Source: a bacterium
GTDB taxonomy: Bacteria > Pseudomonadota > Alphaproteobacteria > Micavibrionales > UBA2020
Length of the DNA: 64,000 bases
NCBI GenBank assembly: GCA_029945425.1
Contig: JAQSDV010000002.1
Location: 875,960 to 939,959, forward strand
Direction: 5' to 3'
The position numbers were made by a program, and so were the translations under genes. The notes beneath the pieces are model-generated. The model did no database searches. It had not been told where the DNA came from and worked only from the letters and a program-made list of their open reading frames with translations. Below, piece after piece: positions 29,330 through 38,648 of the stretch (position 1 is the stretch's first letter; every line of letters starts with the position of its first letter).

Positions 29330-31732
29330 ATGTCCGCAAAAGTCGCAGAAATTTTTGAAACGATGGAATACGGCCCCGCGCCCGAGAGTGACAAGACCGC
29401 GCAGGAATGGCTGGAAAGCCATGGCCGCAGCTTTGGCCATTTCATCAACGGCAAATGGGTGAAACCGGCGAAGGGCAAATCCTTCACGACCACCAACCCC
29501 GCAAATGGCGACATCATCGCCAAACTCGCGCTCGGCACCAAAGCCGATGTGGATGCGGCGGTGAAGGCCGCGCAAAAGGCGCAGAAATCATGGGCCGCGC
29601 TTGACGGTCATGACCGTGCGAAATACCTCTACGCCCTCGCCCGCCTGATCCAGAAAAATTCGCGCCTGCTGGCGGTTGTCGAATGCCTTGATAACGGCAA
29701 GCCGATCCGCGAAACGCGCGATATCGACGTCTCGCTGGCGGCCCGCCATTTCTATCACCATGCCGGCTGGGCGCAAATCCTGGAATCCGAATTCCCTGCA
29801 TACGAAGCCTGCGGCGTTGTCGGTCAGGTTATCCCCTGGAACTTCCCTTTCCTGATGCTCGCGTGGAAAATCGCGCCTGCGCTGGCGGCGGGTAACACCG
29901 TTGTGCTGAAGCCCGCCGAATTCACGCCGCTATCGGCGCTGCTGTTCGCGGAACTCTGCCTCGAAGCCGGCCTGCCCGCAGGCGTCGTCAACATCGTGCA
30001 GGGCGACGGATCGACCGGCGCGGAAATCACGAAGCATCCCGATATCGCCAAAATCGCCTTCACCGGCTCGACCGATGTGGGCCGCATCATCCGCGAAGCA
30101 ACCGCAGGTTCGGGCAAGGCATTGACGCTGGAACTGGGCGGCAAATCGCCGACCATCGTGTTTGAAAACGCCGACCTCGACAGCGCGGTCGAAGGCGTCG
30201 TCGACGGTATCTGGCTGAACCAGGGCGAAGTCTGCTGCGCGGGCTCGCGCCTGCTGCTGCAGGAAGGCATCGCGGAGAAAATGATCGCCAAGCTGACCCG
30301 CCGCATGGAAAACCTGCGCGTCGGATCGCCGCTTGATAAAGCAATCGACATGGGCGCGCTCGCCTCCGACGAGCAGTACCAGAAAATCGACCGCCTTGTG
30401 AAACAGGGCGTCAAGGAAGGCGCGAAGCTGGTGCAACCCGGCAAGGATAGCTGCCCCACGACCGGCTGCTTCTACCCGCCCACCATGCTGCTGAACGTGC
30501 AGCCCGCATCGACCGTCGCGGAAGTTGAAATCTTCGGCCCCGTGGTCGCCGTGATGACCTTCCGCACGCCGGAAGAGGCAGTGCTGCTGGCGAACAATTC
30601 CCGCTATGGTCTGGCCGCGAGCATCTGGAGCGAGAACATCAACCTCGCCCTCGACATCGCGCCGAAACTGAAAGCGGGCGTGGTCTGGATCAACTCGACC
30701 AACATGTTCGACGCGGCCTGCGGCTTCGGCGGCTACCGTGAATCGGGCTTCGGCCGCGAAGGCGGACGCGAAGGCATGTTCGCCTACCTGAAACCCAAAT
30801 ACGCGAAATCGCTGCCGGTTTATAAAGAAACCAAATCGGCGCTGTCGCCCGCCAAGCATGTGAGCGCGGTGGAAGGCGTCGCCAATATCGACCGCACCGC
30901 GAAACTCTACATCGGCGGCAAACAGGCGCGCCCCGATGGCGCCTACAGCCTTTCCATCACCGACAAGAACGGCAAGCTGGTCGGCCAAGTCGGCGAAGGC
31001 AACCGCAAGGACATCCGCAACGCGGTCGAAGCTGCGAAGAAGGCGGAAGGCTGGGGAAAATCCGCCCACCACCTGCGCGCGCAGATACTTTACTACATCG
31101 CCGAAAACCTGTCGGCGCGCGGCGACGAATTCAAGAAACGCCTTGTGCAGTTGACGGGCGTCACGCCCGCCGCCGCGCAGAAGGAAGTGGACGAGTCCAT
31201 CCGCCGCCTGTTCACCTATGGCGCATGGGCCGACAAATATGACGGTCAGGTGCATACGCCCCCTGCCCGCCTTGTCTCCGTCGCGATGAAGGAACCGGTC
31301 GGCATCCTCGGCATCGTCTGCCCGGATGAAAACCCGCTGCTGTCTTTCGTGTCGCTGTTCGCGCCCGCAATGGCGATGGGTGCGCGCACCGTGATCGTGC
31401 CGTCCGAAAAATACCCGCTGCTGGCGACGGACCTTTACCAGGTGTTCGATACGTCGGATGTGGTCGATGGTTCGATCAACATCGTGACCGGCCACCGCAA
31501 GGAACTGACCAAGACGATTGCCGAGCATGACGAGATCGACGCGATCTGGTATTTCGGCTCCGACGTCGCAGGTTCGGCGCAGGTCGAAAAAGGCTCGACC
31601 GGCAACCTGAAACGCACCTGGGTCAACAACGGCAAGCAGCGCAACTGGTTCGACCGCGCGCAGGCCGAAGGCGAGGAATACCTCCGCCATTCGACCGAGA
31701 TCAAGAACATCTGGATCCCCTACGGCGAGTAA
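29330..31732 (+). CDS. Double-domain aldehyde dehydrogenase (ALDH16-type architecture)
   Basis: First domain complete: GQVIPWNFPFLMLAWKIAPALAAGNTVVLKPAE, LELGGKSPTIVFENADLDSAVEGV, NQGEVCCAGSR; second ALDH-like domain from LYIGGKQARPDGAYSL to the end. Confidence 0.9.
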   Translation: MSAKVAEIFETMEYGPAPESDKTAQEWLESHGRSFGHFINGKWVKPAKGKSFTTTNPANGDIIAKLALGTKADVDAAVKAAQKAQKSWAALDGHDRAKYLYALARLIQKNSRLLAVVECLDNGKPIRETRDIDVSLAARHFYHHAGWAQILESEFPAYEACGVVGQVIPWNFPFLMLAWKIAPALAAGNTVVLKPAEFTPLSALLFAELCLEAGLPAGVVNIVQGDGSTGAEITKHPDIAKIAFTGSTDVGRIIREATAGSGKALTLELGGKSPTIVFENADLDSAVEGVVDGIWLNQGEVCCAGSRLLLQEGIAEKMIAKLTRRMENLRVGSPLDKAIDMGALASDEQYQKIDRLVKQGVKEGAKLVQPGKDSCPTTGCFYPPTMLLNVQPASTVAEVEIFGPVVAVMTFRTPEEAVLLANNSRYGLAASIWSENINLALDIAPKLKAGVVWINSTNMFDAACGFGGYRESGFGREGGREGMFAYLKPKYAKSLPVYKETKSALSPAKHVSAVEGVANIDRTAKLYIGGKQARPDGAYSLSITDKNGKLVGQVGEGNRKDIRNAVEAAKKAEGWGKSAHHLRAQILYYIAENLSARGDEFKKRLVQLTGVTPAAAQKEVDESIRRLFTYGAWADKYDGQVHTPPARLVSVAMKEPVGILGIVCPDENPLLSFVSLFAPAMAMGARTVIVPSEKYPLLATDLYQVFDTSDVVDGSINIVTGHRKELTKTIAEHDEIDAIWYFGSDVAGSAQVEKGSTGNLKRTWVNNGKQRNWFDRAQAEGEEYLRHSTEIKNIWIPYGE

Positions 31733-31745
31733 TCCGCAGGCAGAG

Positions 31746-31782
31746 AAAAAAAAGCGCGGGGATCAAACCCCGCGCTTTTTTT
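31746..31782. terminator. Bidirectional intrinsic terminator between convergent genes
   Basis: AAAAAAAAGCGCGGGG-ATCAAA-CCCCGCGCTTTTTTT. Confidence 0.9.
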
Positions 31783-31800
31783 AATTCCTGACCAGTACCG

Positions 31801-33198
31801 TTACCGGCTCGGGCGGAATTTCGAGCTGTTGTAATCGTTTTTCGGTTTTGCAGATGCCGGCGCGGCCGTGAATGCGGCGGGCGGGAACTGGGCGAACAGC
31901 TCTTCCAGCGGCAGTCGGTTGCCTGTGGGGTCGTTGCCCTTGGTCATCACATCGGCAACCTTGGCGGCGCGTTCCGGCTCGAGGCCGAAATTGTCCTGCG
32001 CGACCTTGTTGATCGTCGCGCTGAACGCCGCCACAAGGCGCATGCCATCGGGGGAGAATTTGCCCTTCACGACCTGTTCGGTGTAGACATCTTCGCCGAC
32101 ACGCAGCAGGCCGATAAGCACGGTTGCTTTGGCAAGGCGTTGCGCGAGCAAGCCTTTATCGTATTGGAATTGCGCCTGCACATTCGCGGCCTTGGCAAAG
32201 GCATTGATCAAGCGCTCCTTCTGCACGACGGTCACGGATTTGTCGTTCAGCGCCTTCGGCAATTCCTTCAGCGCCTCGAGCGTCTTGCCCATTTCAAAGC
32301 CGTATTCGGGATATGCATCATCTGCGGCAAGATCGGCCAGCGTGATGGCGCGCTTTACCAGCAGCCTGTCAAATTTGGGCTCGGGCGGTGCAACCTCGAC
32401 GGGCTCGGCTGCGGCGGGCGTTTCCGCGACAGGAGTCGTTTCTGTTTTTTCGGCGGCAGGAGTTTCTTCAGTCTCTGTCCACGCGTCGGGCGGCTTGGGG
32501 CCGGGAATTTCAGCCTTCACGTCGGCGGCGGGAACTTCTGCGGCTTCAATCGCTGCGGGTTCCGGCTTTGCGGGCTCCAGCACTTTTGCGGGCACGAGGA
32601 TTGTTTCGGTCAGCGACCATTCGGCGGGCCAGCTGTTGACGATCTGCGCATGGACTTCCTGCCAGCTGTCGAGCGGCTTGGCGGACTGCTTGTGGAACAG
32701 CGCGTCGATGCTGTCGCGGTTCATGAAGACGCCCTTGGCAAGGCGGGTGTCCGCCTCGATCTTCATGATGTTGCCGTCATCGTCGAAATGGATGCCGAAC
32801 TGGTTCGCGAAGGGGCGGTACGTGCCGCGATGGCCCTCGATCGCCGTGAAATCTTCGCTGTGGCGGTATTTCTTGTCGAAATCGCTCAGCAGGCGGACAA
32901 CCTCCAGCGGGTCGTCGGTGAAATCGACGGCGTATTCGGCGGTAATGGGCTGGTTGGGGTCGTCGCGCTTCAGGTCGGTCTTGTACATGCTGACCGTCCA
33001 GGTCTTTTCATCGACCTTTTTCTTTTCGGCGGCCATGTAGAAGCGGATGTTTTTATGCTCGTCATTCGCGAATTCGTGCGACACGATCCAGCGCGGATCG
33101 CCGTCGTCGAGCTTATCGACGCCGGCCGGCAGACGGCGTGATTCCGCCATCCACTTTTCTTCGCGCTCCTTGCGACCGATCCAGTCGAACCATCCCAT
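31801..33198 (-). CDS. Hypothetical cytosolic protein
   Basis: 465-aa ORF MGWFDWIGRKEREEKW..., Pro/Ala/Glu-rich linker in the middle; no family recognised. Confidence 0.7.
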   Translation of the reverse strand: MGWFDWIGRKEREEKWMAESRRLPAGVDKLDDGDPRWIVSHEFANDEHKNIRFYMAAEKKKVDEKTWTVSMYKTDLKRDDPNQPITAEYAVDFTDDPLEVVRLLSDFDKKYRHSEDFTAIEGHRGTYRPFANQFGIHFDDDGNIMKIEADTRLAKGVFMNRDSIDALFHKQSAKPLDSWQEVHAQIVNSWPAEWSLTETILVPAKVLEPAKPEPAAIEAAEVPAADVKAEIPGPKPPDAWTETEETPAAEKTETTPVAETPAAAEPVEVAPPEPKFDRLLVKRAITLADLAADDAYPEYGFEMGKTLEALKELPKALNDKSVTVVQKERLINAFAKAANVQAQFQYDKGLLAQRLAKATVLIGLLRVGEDVYTEQVVKGKFSPDGMRLVAAFSATINKVAQDNFGLEPERAAKVADVMTKGNDPTGNRLPLEELFAQFPPAAFTAAPASAKPKNDYNSSKFRPSR

Positions 33199-33215
33199 GC
33201 GAGTTCCTTAAAAAA

Positions 33216-34784
33216 TCAGGGCTGCGGATTTCTGGGCGGACGCGACGTGCCCGTCACGTTTTTGTATTTCTCGAAATTGTCGCCGCTGGCTTCCGTCGCT
33301 GCGGGCTGAACAACAGGCTTGTCCTTGTCGTTGCCGTTGGCGGCGGGTTTCGCCGAAGGGTCGTTGAAAGCGTCTGTCACGGGCGGCTTCACATCGACCG
33401 ACATCGTGTTGACCTGGCGCAGACCCGCCTGGCGGTCCTGCACTTTCGTCATCACGTTGCCGCGCGAGGTGTAGTAGCGCGTCAGGAAGCCGGGCACCCA
33501 ACCGGGGATCGGGTCTTTGTTGGGGTTTGCGACCCAAGCCTTCAGCTTGTCCATCTGGTCCTGCGTGCCGCCGAGGTCGGTGAATTTCTTCTGCGCGCGG
33601 TCGACGGACTGTCGGATTTCGGTGATCAGGTTGGTGTCGGAATTGCTGGCCGACGCAAAGCCGCGCTCCAGCTTCGCAAGGTTCTGCGACGCATAGAGGA
33701 GGTTCGTGTATAGCTCCAGCTCTGCCGCGAATTTCTGGAAGGGCTCGACATGCACGCCAAGGCTCTTGGCTTCGTCGAGGTTCGCATTCATTTGCGGGAT
33801 CAGGCCGTCGAGGATCTTGCGGAAGCCGTTGCTGCCGCGGCCGCCGGGCGCATTTTCTTTCGCGCGGGCGACAGCCTGCTCTTTTTCGTCAGGCGACAGG
33901 CCTTCGACGCGGGCGAAATCGGCGTGCGATGCGAGGGACGCGAGCGCCTTGTCGAAACGCTCCGCTTCTTCCTTGCGGGCGGAGCCTTTCAGCTCGACCG
34001 TGGATTCTTTCAGCGCCTGCTGGATCGCGAGGTAGAAACCGCCGACCTGGTCCGCGAAGCCGTCCATGGTGCCCAGCACCTGGCCGATTTTCAGGATGTT
34101 GTCGAGCGATGCCGCGCGGTCGGATGCGGTTGCGAACAGGTCGGACAAAATGCCGCCTTCGATTTTCGCCTGCACCTGCGGATTGTCGCGCGCCTGTTCG
34201 ACGGCCAAAATCGTGTTGCGGATTTCGGAGCGCTGGAAGGTCGCATCCGAAAACACTTTGCCTTCGATGCGTTTATACGGTGTGTTGTATTCGCCGAAGG
34301 CGAAGCCTTCGATGTTCGCCGCGACTTTATAATGTTCGAGGTCGTAGAAGTGGACTTTCATTTCCGGGAACTGCGCCGCCGGATATTGTTTTTCGACGTC
34401 GAAATCGGCGTGGGTGATCAGGCCGCGGGCGGTGTATTCCTTTTTCGCGATCTGCGCGACGGCTTCCGCGAAGGGAACGTCCTGCTTGGTCACGGTTTCC
34501 GAGACGAACTTGCCGTCGCGGCGGTCGAGGTCGTACACCATGTAGTGCATGACGCGCCATTTGTCGGCTTCCTTGTCGACCTGCAGCGCCGCCCAGAACT
34601 CGACATAGTTCTCGACGATGTTGTGGTTGACGAAGGCGTCGGAGCGCATCGCGTTGAAGAAGCTGGAACGGCGCGGCAGCGCATCGGCGGCTTTGTCATC
34701 CAGAAGGATGCTCGGATTCTTTACAACCGGCGCTTCGACAGGTTCCGGTTTATCTTTTCCAAAAAAGCCCATTACACTACCCAC
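33216..34784 (-). CDS. Hypothetical cytosolic protein (start may be 34772)
   Basis: 522-aa ORF MG(SVMG)FFGKDKPEPVE...; 17 bp upstream of the 31801-33198 gene; no family recognised. Confidence 0.7.
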   Translation of the reverse strand: MGSVMGFFGKDKPEPVEAPVVKNPSILLDDKAADALPRRSSFFNAMRSDAFVNHNIVENYVEFWAALQVDKEADKWRVMHYMVYDLDRRDGKFVSETVTKQDVPFAEAVAQIAKKEYTARGLITHADFDVEKQYPAAQFPEMKVHFYDLEHYKVAANIEGFAFGEYNTPYKRIEGKVFSDATFQRSEIRNTILAVEQARDNPQVQAKIEGGILSDLFATASDRAASLDNILKIGQVLGTMDGFADQVGGFYLAIQQALKESTVELKGSARKEEAERFDKALASLASHADFARVEGLSPDEKEQAVARAKENAPGGRGSNGFRKILDGLIPQMNANLDEAKSLGVHVEPFQKFAAELELYTNLLYASQNLAKLERGFASASNSDTNLITEIRQSVDRAQKKFTDLGGTQDQMDKLKAWVANPNKDPIPGWVPGFLTRYYTSRGNVMTKVQDRQAGLRQVNTMSVDVKPPVTDAFNDPSAKPAANGNDKDKPVVQPAATEASGDNFEKYKNVTGTSRPPRNPQP

Positions 34785-34816
34785 TATTCATAAGACATTG
34801 ACAAAGTTGCAAAAAA

Positions 34817-34840
34817 AGCCGGTGCCGCGAGGCACCGGCT
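34817..34840 (-). terminator. Strong intrinsic terminator between the TelA-like gene and the next gene
   Basis: AGCCGGTGCC-GCGA-GGCACCGGCT with A7 at 34811-34817 (T7 on the minus strand). Confidence 0.85.
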
Positions 34841-34854
34841 CTTTGATTTGCGTA

Positions 34855-36312
34855 TTACGGCGTCGGGCCCGATTTGCGGGGACGGCGGCTTGCGGCGGGC
34901 TTGTCGTCCGCTGCGGGCTTGTCGTCCTCGATCGCTGCCACAGGCTTCGCTGCGGTCTCGACGGTCTTGTTGTCGTTGACCGGCGCTTGTTTCGCTTCGA
35001 CTTCCGCGCGTGCTTTCTTGGCGCCTTCTTCGGCGTCTTTCACGGCTTCCAGTCGGCGGGCGACGTTCGAGCTGTCTGCAGCTTCGATCAGCTTGTCGGT
35101 TGCGCCGCGGAGTTGGGTTGCGGTCGCTTCCAGCTGTTTCAGGCGCTTTTCGCGTTCGTCGTTTTCGCGCTCGATCATTTTCTGCAGGCGGTCGGACGCT
35201 TCGATCAGTTTCTGCGGATCGATCGTGCCGCGCGCTTTCGAGTTCATCGTCAGGGCGTGCGCTTCCTCGATCATTTTCATGGTCTGGTCGTGCATCTTGT
35301 CGCCGAAATCGTCTGCTTTCTTGATGGTCTGCGCAGCTTTCAGGGACGAGCCCGCGATACCGGCAGCTGCCAGCATTGCTTTCCACTCGTTCTGCGAGTT
35401 GTACATGATGTCCTGGATTTTCTTGCGCTGGTCTTCCATGGTTTCCATCATCTGGCGCAGCTGTTGAGCTGCGATAACGGAAGCGGCGCGCGAACCTTCG
35501 AGAACCGTAATCCGGTCAATGAAGTCTTCTTTGCGCTTCATCACGTCTTTCAGGTACAGCTCGTCTTCAGGATCCGAGGACTCTTCGAACACTTTGTTTG
35601 CTTCGGGGATGTATTCTTCGTTGTAGCGGCGGAGAACTTCCTTGCCGGCACCGAGGTACACGCCGATTTCGCGGGTCGCTTCAACGCGCGCGAGACCGAG
35701 TTTCTCGGATTCTTTCATGACTTCTTTGATACCGACTTCGGTTTTCTGGATGTTCTCGACGAGCTTGATCATCTCGAACAGCATTTCAGGGAGCGCTTCC
35801 TGCATGTCCTTGACGAGCTTTTCGTCTTCGGTACGTTTCGCTTTCGCGCCCGAGAAACCTTCCCAGATGTCTTTTGCGAATTTGGTGATGCCTTTGGCGC
35901 CTTTGACGGTGCCGGAAGCAAGGCCTTTCAGCATTTTCTGGGTCGCTTCGCCGAACTTGTCGAGGTTCATGCCTTTCAGGCCGCCTTCGAGCTGGTCGAG
36001 CGCCTTGCCCATGACGTTGACCTGGTCGTTGAACTTGCCCTGGATCTTGATCATGTCGTTGGCGACTTTACCCAGCTGCGCGAGCGGGGGGTGGCCGTAG
36101 GTGATGATGGCTTCAAAGCTGTCAGGATTCCGGTCGATCGGATCCATGATCTTGTCCATCATTTCTTTCAGCTCGCGATCCGCATCGACGTATTCAACGA
36201 CTTTGCCACGCGCGCGGTTGCGGCGGCTGCTGACGTCTGCTTCGCTTTCAGCAGGTGTCTCGTCTGCCATTTTATTGAATTTCGCTTCGATGCTATTTTC
36301 TTGCTTCATCAT
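34855..36312 (-). CDS. TelA/KlaA-like (toxic anion resistance family) helical protein
   Basis: Long helical ORF with LEGSRAASVIAAQQLRQMMETMEDQRKKIQDIMYNSQNEWKAMLAAAGIA and YLGAGKEVLRRYNEEYIPEANK, similar in layout to TelA (PF05816); GGAGAG SD before ATG at 36312. Confidence 0.55.
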   Translation of the reverse strand: MMKQENSIEAKFNKMADETPAESEADVSSRRNRARGKVVEYVDADRELKEMMDKIMDPIDRNPDSFEAIITYGHPPLAQLGKVANDMIKIQGKFNDQVNVMGKALDQLEGGLKGMNLDKFGEATQKMLKGLASGTVKGAKGITKFAKDIWEGFSGAKAKRTEDEKLVKDMQEALPEMLFEMIKLVENIQKTEVGIKEVMKESEKLGLARVEATREIGVYLGAGKEVLRRYNEEYIPEANKVFEESSDPEDELYLKDVMKRKEDFIDRITVLEGSRAASVIAAQQLRQMMETMEDQRKKIQDIMYNSQNEWKAMLAAAGIAGSSLKAAQTIKKADDFGDKMHDQTMKMIEEAHALTMNSKARGTIDPQKLIEASDRLQKMIERENDEREKRLKQLEATATQLRGATDKLIEAADSSNVARRLEAVKDAEEGAKKARAEVEAKQAPVNDNKTVETAAKPVAAIEDDKPAADDKPAASRRPRKSGPTP

Positions 36313-36697
36313 CTGGGGACTCTCCTTGGATTGTGGCCCTTCACCGTCCGGTGCTTTTTTTATCGCAAAATCATTTTTCTTAATCGCGGACAAATTACGA
36401 AACCTTAGACATAATGTCAAGACTTCCCGCGACCGGTTTATAAGATTTAAAACACCATATTTTGTTCTGGCGAAGAAATCAATGGTGTAAAGATGTGCCC
36501 GATTACATTGATGTTTCCGGCATTATCGCAATTAATTGCGGCTCAACTATTTACCATATTACGGCGCATTAGTGGCCATTATTATTTTCATAAGCTTTGT
36601 TTTGGGTCCTAAAAGAGACCGGAAAATGAGAACAGGCATGGAACAGACGCCGTGATTCACCATGCCCCTCGATGAATCGGTAAAAAATTCAATGATT

Positions 36698-37381
36698 TCA
36701 GCTCGGGCGCGGAACGTGGTAGGCGAAGAGGTCTTCATTGCCCCATCCGGCCAGATCCGCCCGCACCACGGCGGGCAGGCATTTGAACAGGCCTTGCGCG
36801 ATCTCCGCCCTGCCCTCGGCTGCCATCATCGAATCCAGTTTTTCGCGCATGGCGTGGAGGTGGAGGACGTCGGTAGCGGCGTAATCCAGCTGGGCGGCGG
36901 TCAGCTCCGGCGCGCCCCAGTCGGTCGACTGCTGTTCCTTGGAAATTTTCAGCGACAGCACCTGGCGGCTGACGTCTTCCAGATCATGCTGCTGCGTATA
37001 GGTCCGTGCGATGCGCGACGCGATTTTCAGGCAGTACACGTTTTCGGGGATGACGCCCGCATAATGCCCGATCCAGCGCATGTCGCCGCGCGCGTAGAAA
37101 AACATTTTTTCGCGGGCCGCATCCGCCATCAGTTTTACGACATTGGGCGCGTTGATCTTGCCGGGGGCGAACTGCACCATATGCACCTTGCCCGCGCCGT
37201 CATATATCTGCAGCAGGCACAGGCGGTCGCGGAAAACGTTCAGCCCCATGAATTCCGTATCGATCGCCAGCACGGGGCCGAGCGCAAGGCCGTCCGGCAA
37301 ATCGCCCTGATAAAGTTCATAGCGGTCGGACAGGGCCGATTTCTGTTCGCGCGGGGCAGCGGGCTGGAGATTTGTTTTCAT
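36698..37381 (-). CDS. rnd: Ribonuclease D-like 3'-5' exonuclease
   Basis: VLAIDTEFMGLNVFRDRLCLLQIYDGAGKVHMVQF, YCLKIASRIARTYTQQHDLEDVSRQVLSLKISKEQQSTDWGAPELTAAQLDYAATDVLHL. Confidence 0.9.
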   Translation of the reverse strand: MKTNLQPAAPREQKSALSDRYELYQGDLPDGLALGPVLAIDTEFMGLNVFRDRLCLLQIYDGAGKVHMVQFAPGKINAPNVVKLMADAAREKMFFYARGDMRWIGHYAGVIPENVYCLKIASRIARTYTQQHDLEDVSRQVLSLKISKEQQSTDWGAPELTAAQLDYAATDVLHLHAMREKLDSMMAAEGRAEIAQGLFKCLPAVVRADLAGWGNEDLFAYHVPRPS

Positions 37382-37472
37382 GATATTCCTGTTCGTTTGC
37401 ACGGTAAAAAAAGCAATTCTGCGCGCTAAACAGAGGATAGAGGATTCGATTACCCTATGCTAGGCTTTGCCC

Positions 37473-38648
37473 ATGAAACATTTCATCGCCCTTGCACTAT
37501 ATATGTCGTTTTTCTGGCTGGCCGGCGCTTCGCCCGCCCGTGCCGAAAGCATCCTCGGCCCCTATGCCCCCACAGCCGGGCAGGACGAGCAGCGCGTCGC
37601 CGATATGCTGGCGCTCGCGGAGGATATCATCGCCTACCGCAAAAAGACCGGCCATTATCCGCTGGCGGGCGACGAACCGCAGGCCGTGATGACGGTCGTC
37701 GGCATCACCGGTTTTTCCCCCGTCGACGAGACCATCGCCTATACGCCCAAGAGCAAGCTCGAGAATGCGTTGAAAGAAGTGCTGGGCAAGGGGCTTGAAC
37801 TGAAACTCGATCCCGCCGAGGGGCAGCAGGGCGTGGAGCTGCGCATTTACCAGTATGCGACGGACGGGCAGGATTTCTACGTCTCCGCCTTCCTCGAGGA
37901 AAGCACATTCTATACGCGCGAGGTAAGCGCCAAGCAGTACAAGCTGGAGATCACATCCCGCCCGCTCAAGCGCGACCGCCAATATAATCCAAAGCAGATC
38001 ATCCGCTTCCTGAAATACGGCGCCGACGATGCCGTGAAACAGGGCGCGCTCGACAAGGCGCTGGAGACGCGGGATTTCGACGCCGCGAAAAAGGCGGTCG
38101 AGGACGGCGCAAACCTCAACCCCGTCTGCGATTTCGACGAGGTGTGCCAGCCGCTTGCCAAGGCCGCGCATGAGGGCGACATGGAAATGATCAGGTTTCT
38201 GGTGGAGAACGGCGCCGACATCAACGGGTTCAGCGCCTATAACGAAACGCCGCTGATCTACGCGATCGGCAACGGCCAGCAGGAAGCGGCGAAGTTTCTC
38301 GTCGAGGCGGGTGCCGATGTGAACGTGTCGAGCGCCTTTGGCGCAACGCCCTTTATCGGCGCGGTATCGTCGGGCGATATCGAGCTTGCGACCCTGATGC
38401 TGGCAAAGGGCGCGGATGTGAACCGGCATTATCTGGAACTCAACAGCAACGCCGCGCGCGGCGACACCGCCGACCGTCCGCTGGAAGGCGCGATCAAATC
38501 GGGACGCGCCGACCTTGTCGCGCTTCTCCTGAAATCCGGCGCGGATGTGTCGCTGAAGGGCGAAGGCGGCTTAAGCATGCTGGACGCCGCCAAGGCCAAG
38601 GGCGATAAGAAAATCATCGGCCTGATCGAAGCCGCGCAGAAAAAATGA
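37473..38648 (+). CDS. Secreted ankyrin-repeat protein
   Basis: Signal peptide; ankyrin motifs GDMEMIRFLVENGADINGFSAYNETPLIYAIGNGQQEAAKFLVEAGADVN. Confidence 0.85.
   Translation: MKHFIALALYMSFFWLAGASPARAESILGPYAPTAGQDEQRVADMLALAEDIIAYRKKTGHYPLAGDEPQAVMTVVGITGFSPVDETIAYTPKSKLENALKEVLGKGLELKLDPAEGQQGVELRIYQYATDGQDFYVSAFLEESTFYTREVSAKQYKLEITSRPLKRDRQYNPKQIIRFLKYGADDAVKQGALDKALETRDFDAAKKAVEDGANLNPVCDFDEVCQPLAKAAHEGDMEMIRFLVENGADINGFSAYNETPLIYAIGNGQQEAAKFLVEAGADVNVSSAFGATPFIGAVSSGDIELATLMLAKGADVNRHYLELNSNAARGDTADRPLEGAIKSGRADLVALLLKSGADVSLKGEGGLSMLDAAKAKGDKKIIGLIEAAQKK

Noticed and set aside
36421-36660. Inverted ACACCAT/ATGGTGT in the gap upstream of the TelA-like gene
   Set aside because: 7-bp arms separated by >20 bp in AT-rich DNA; expected by chance
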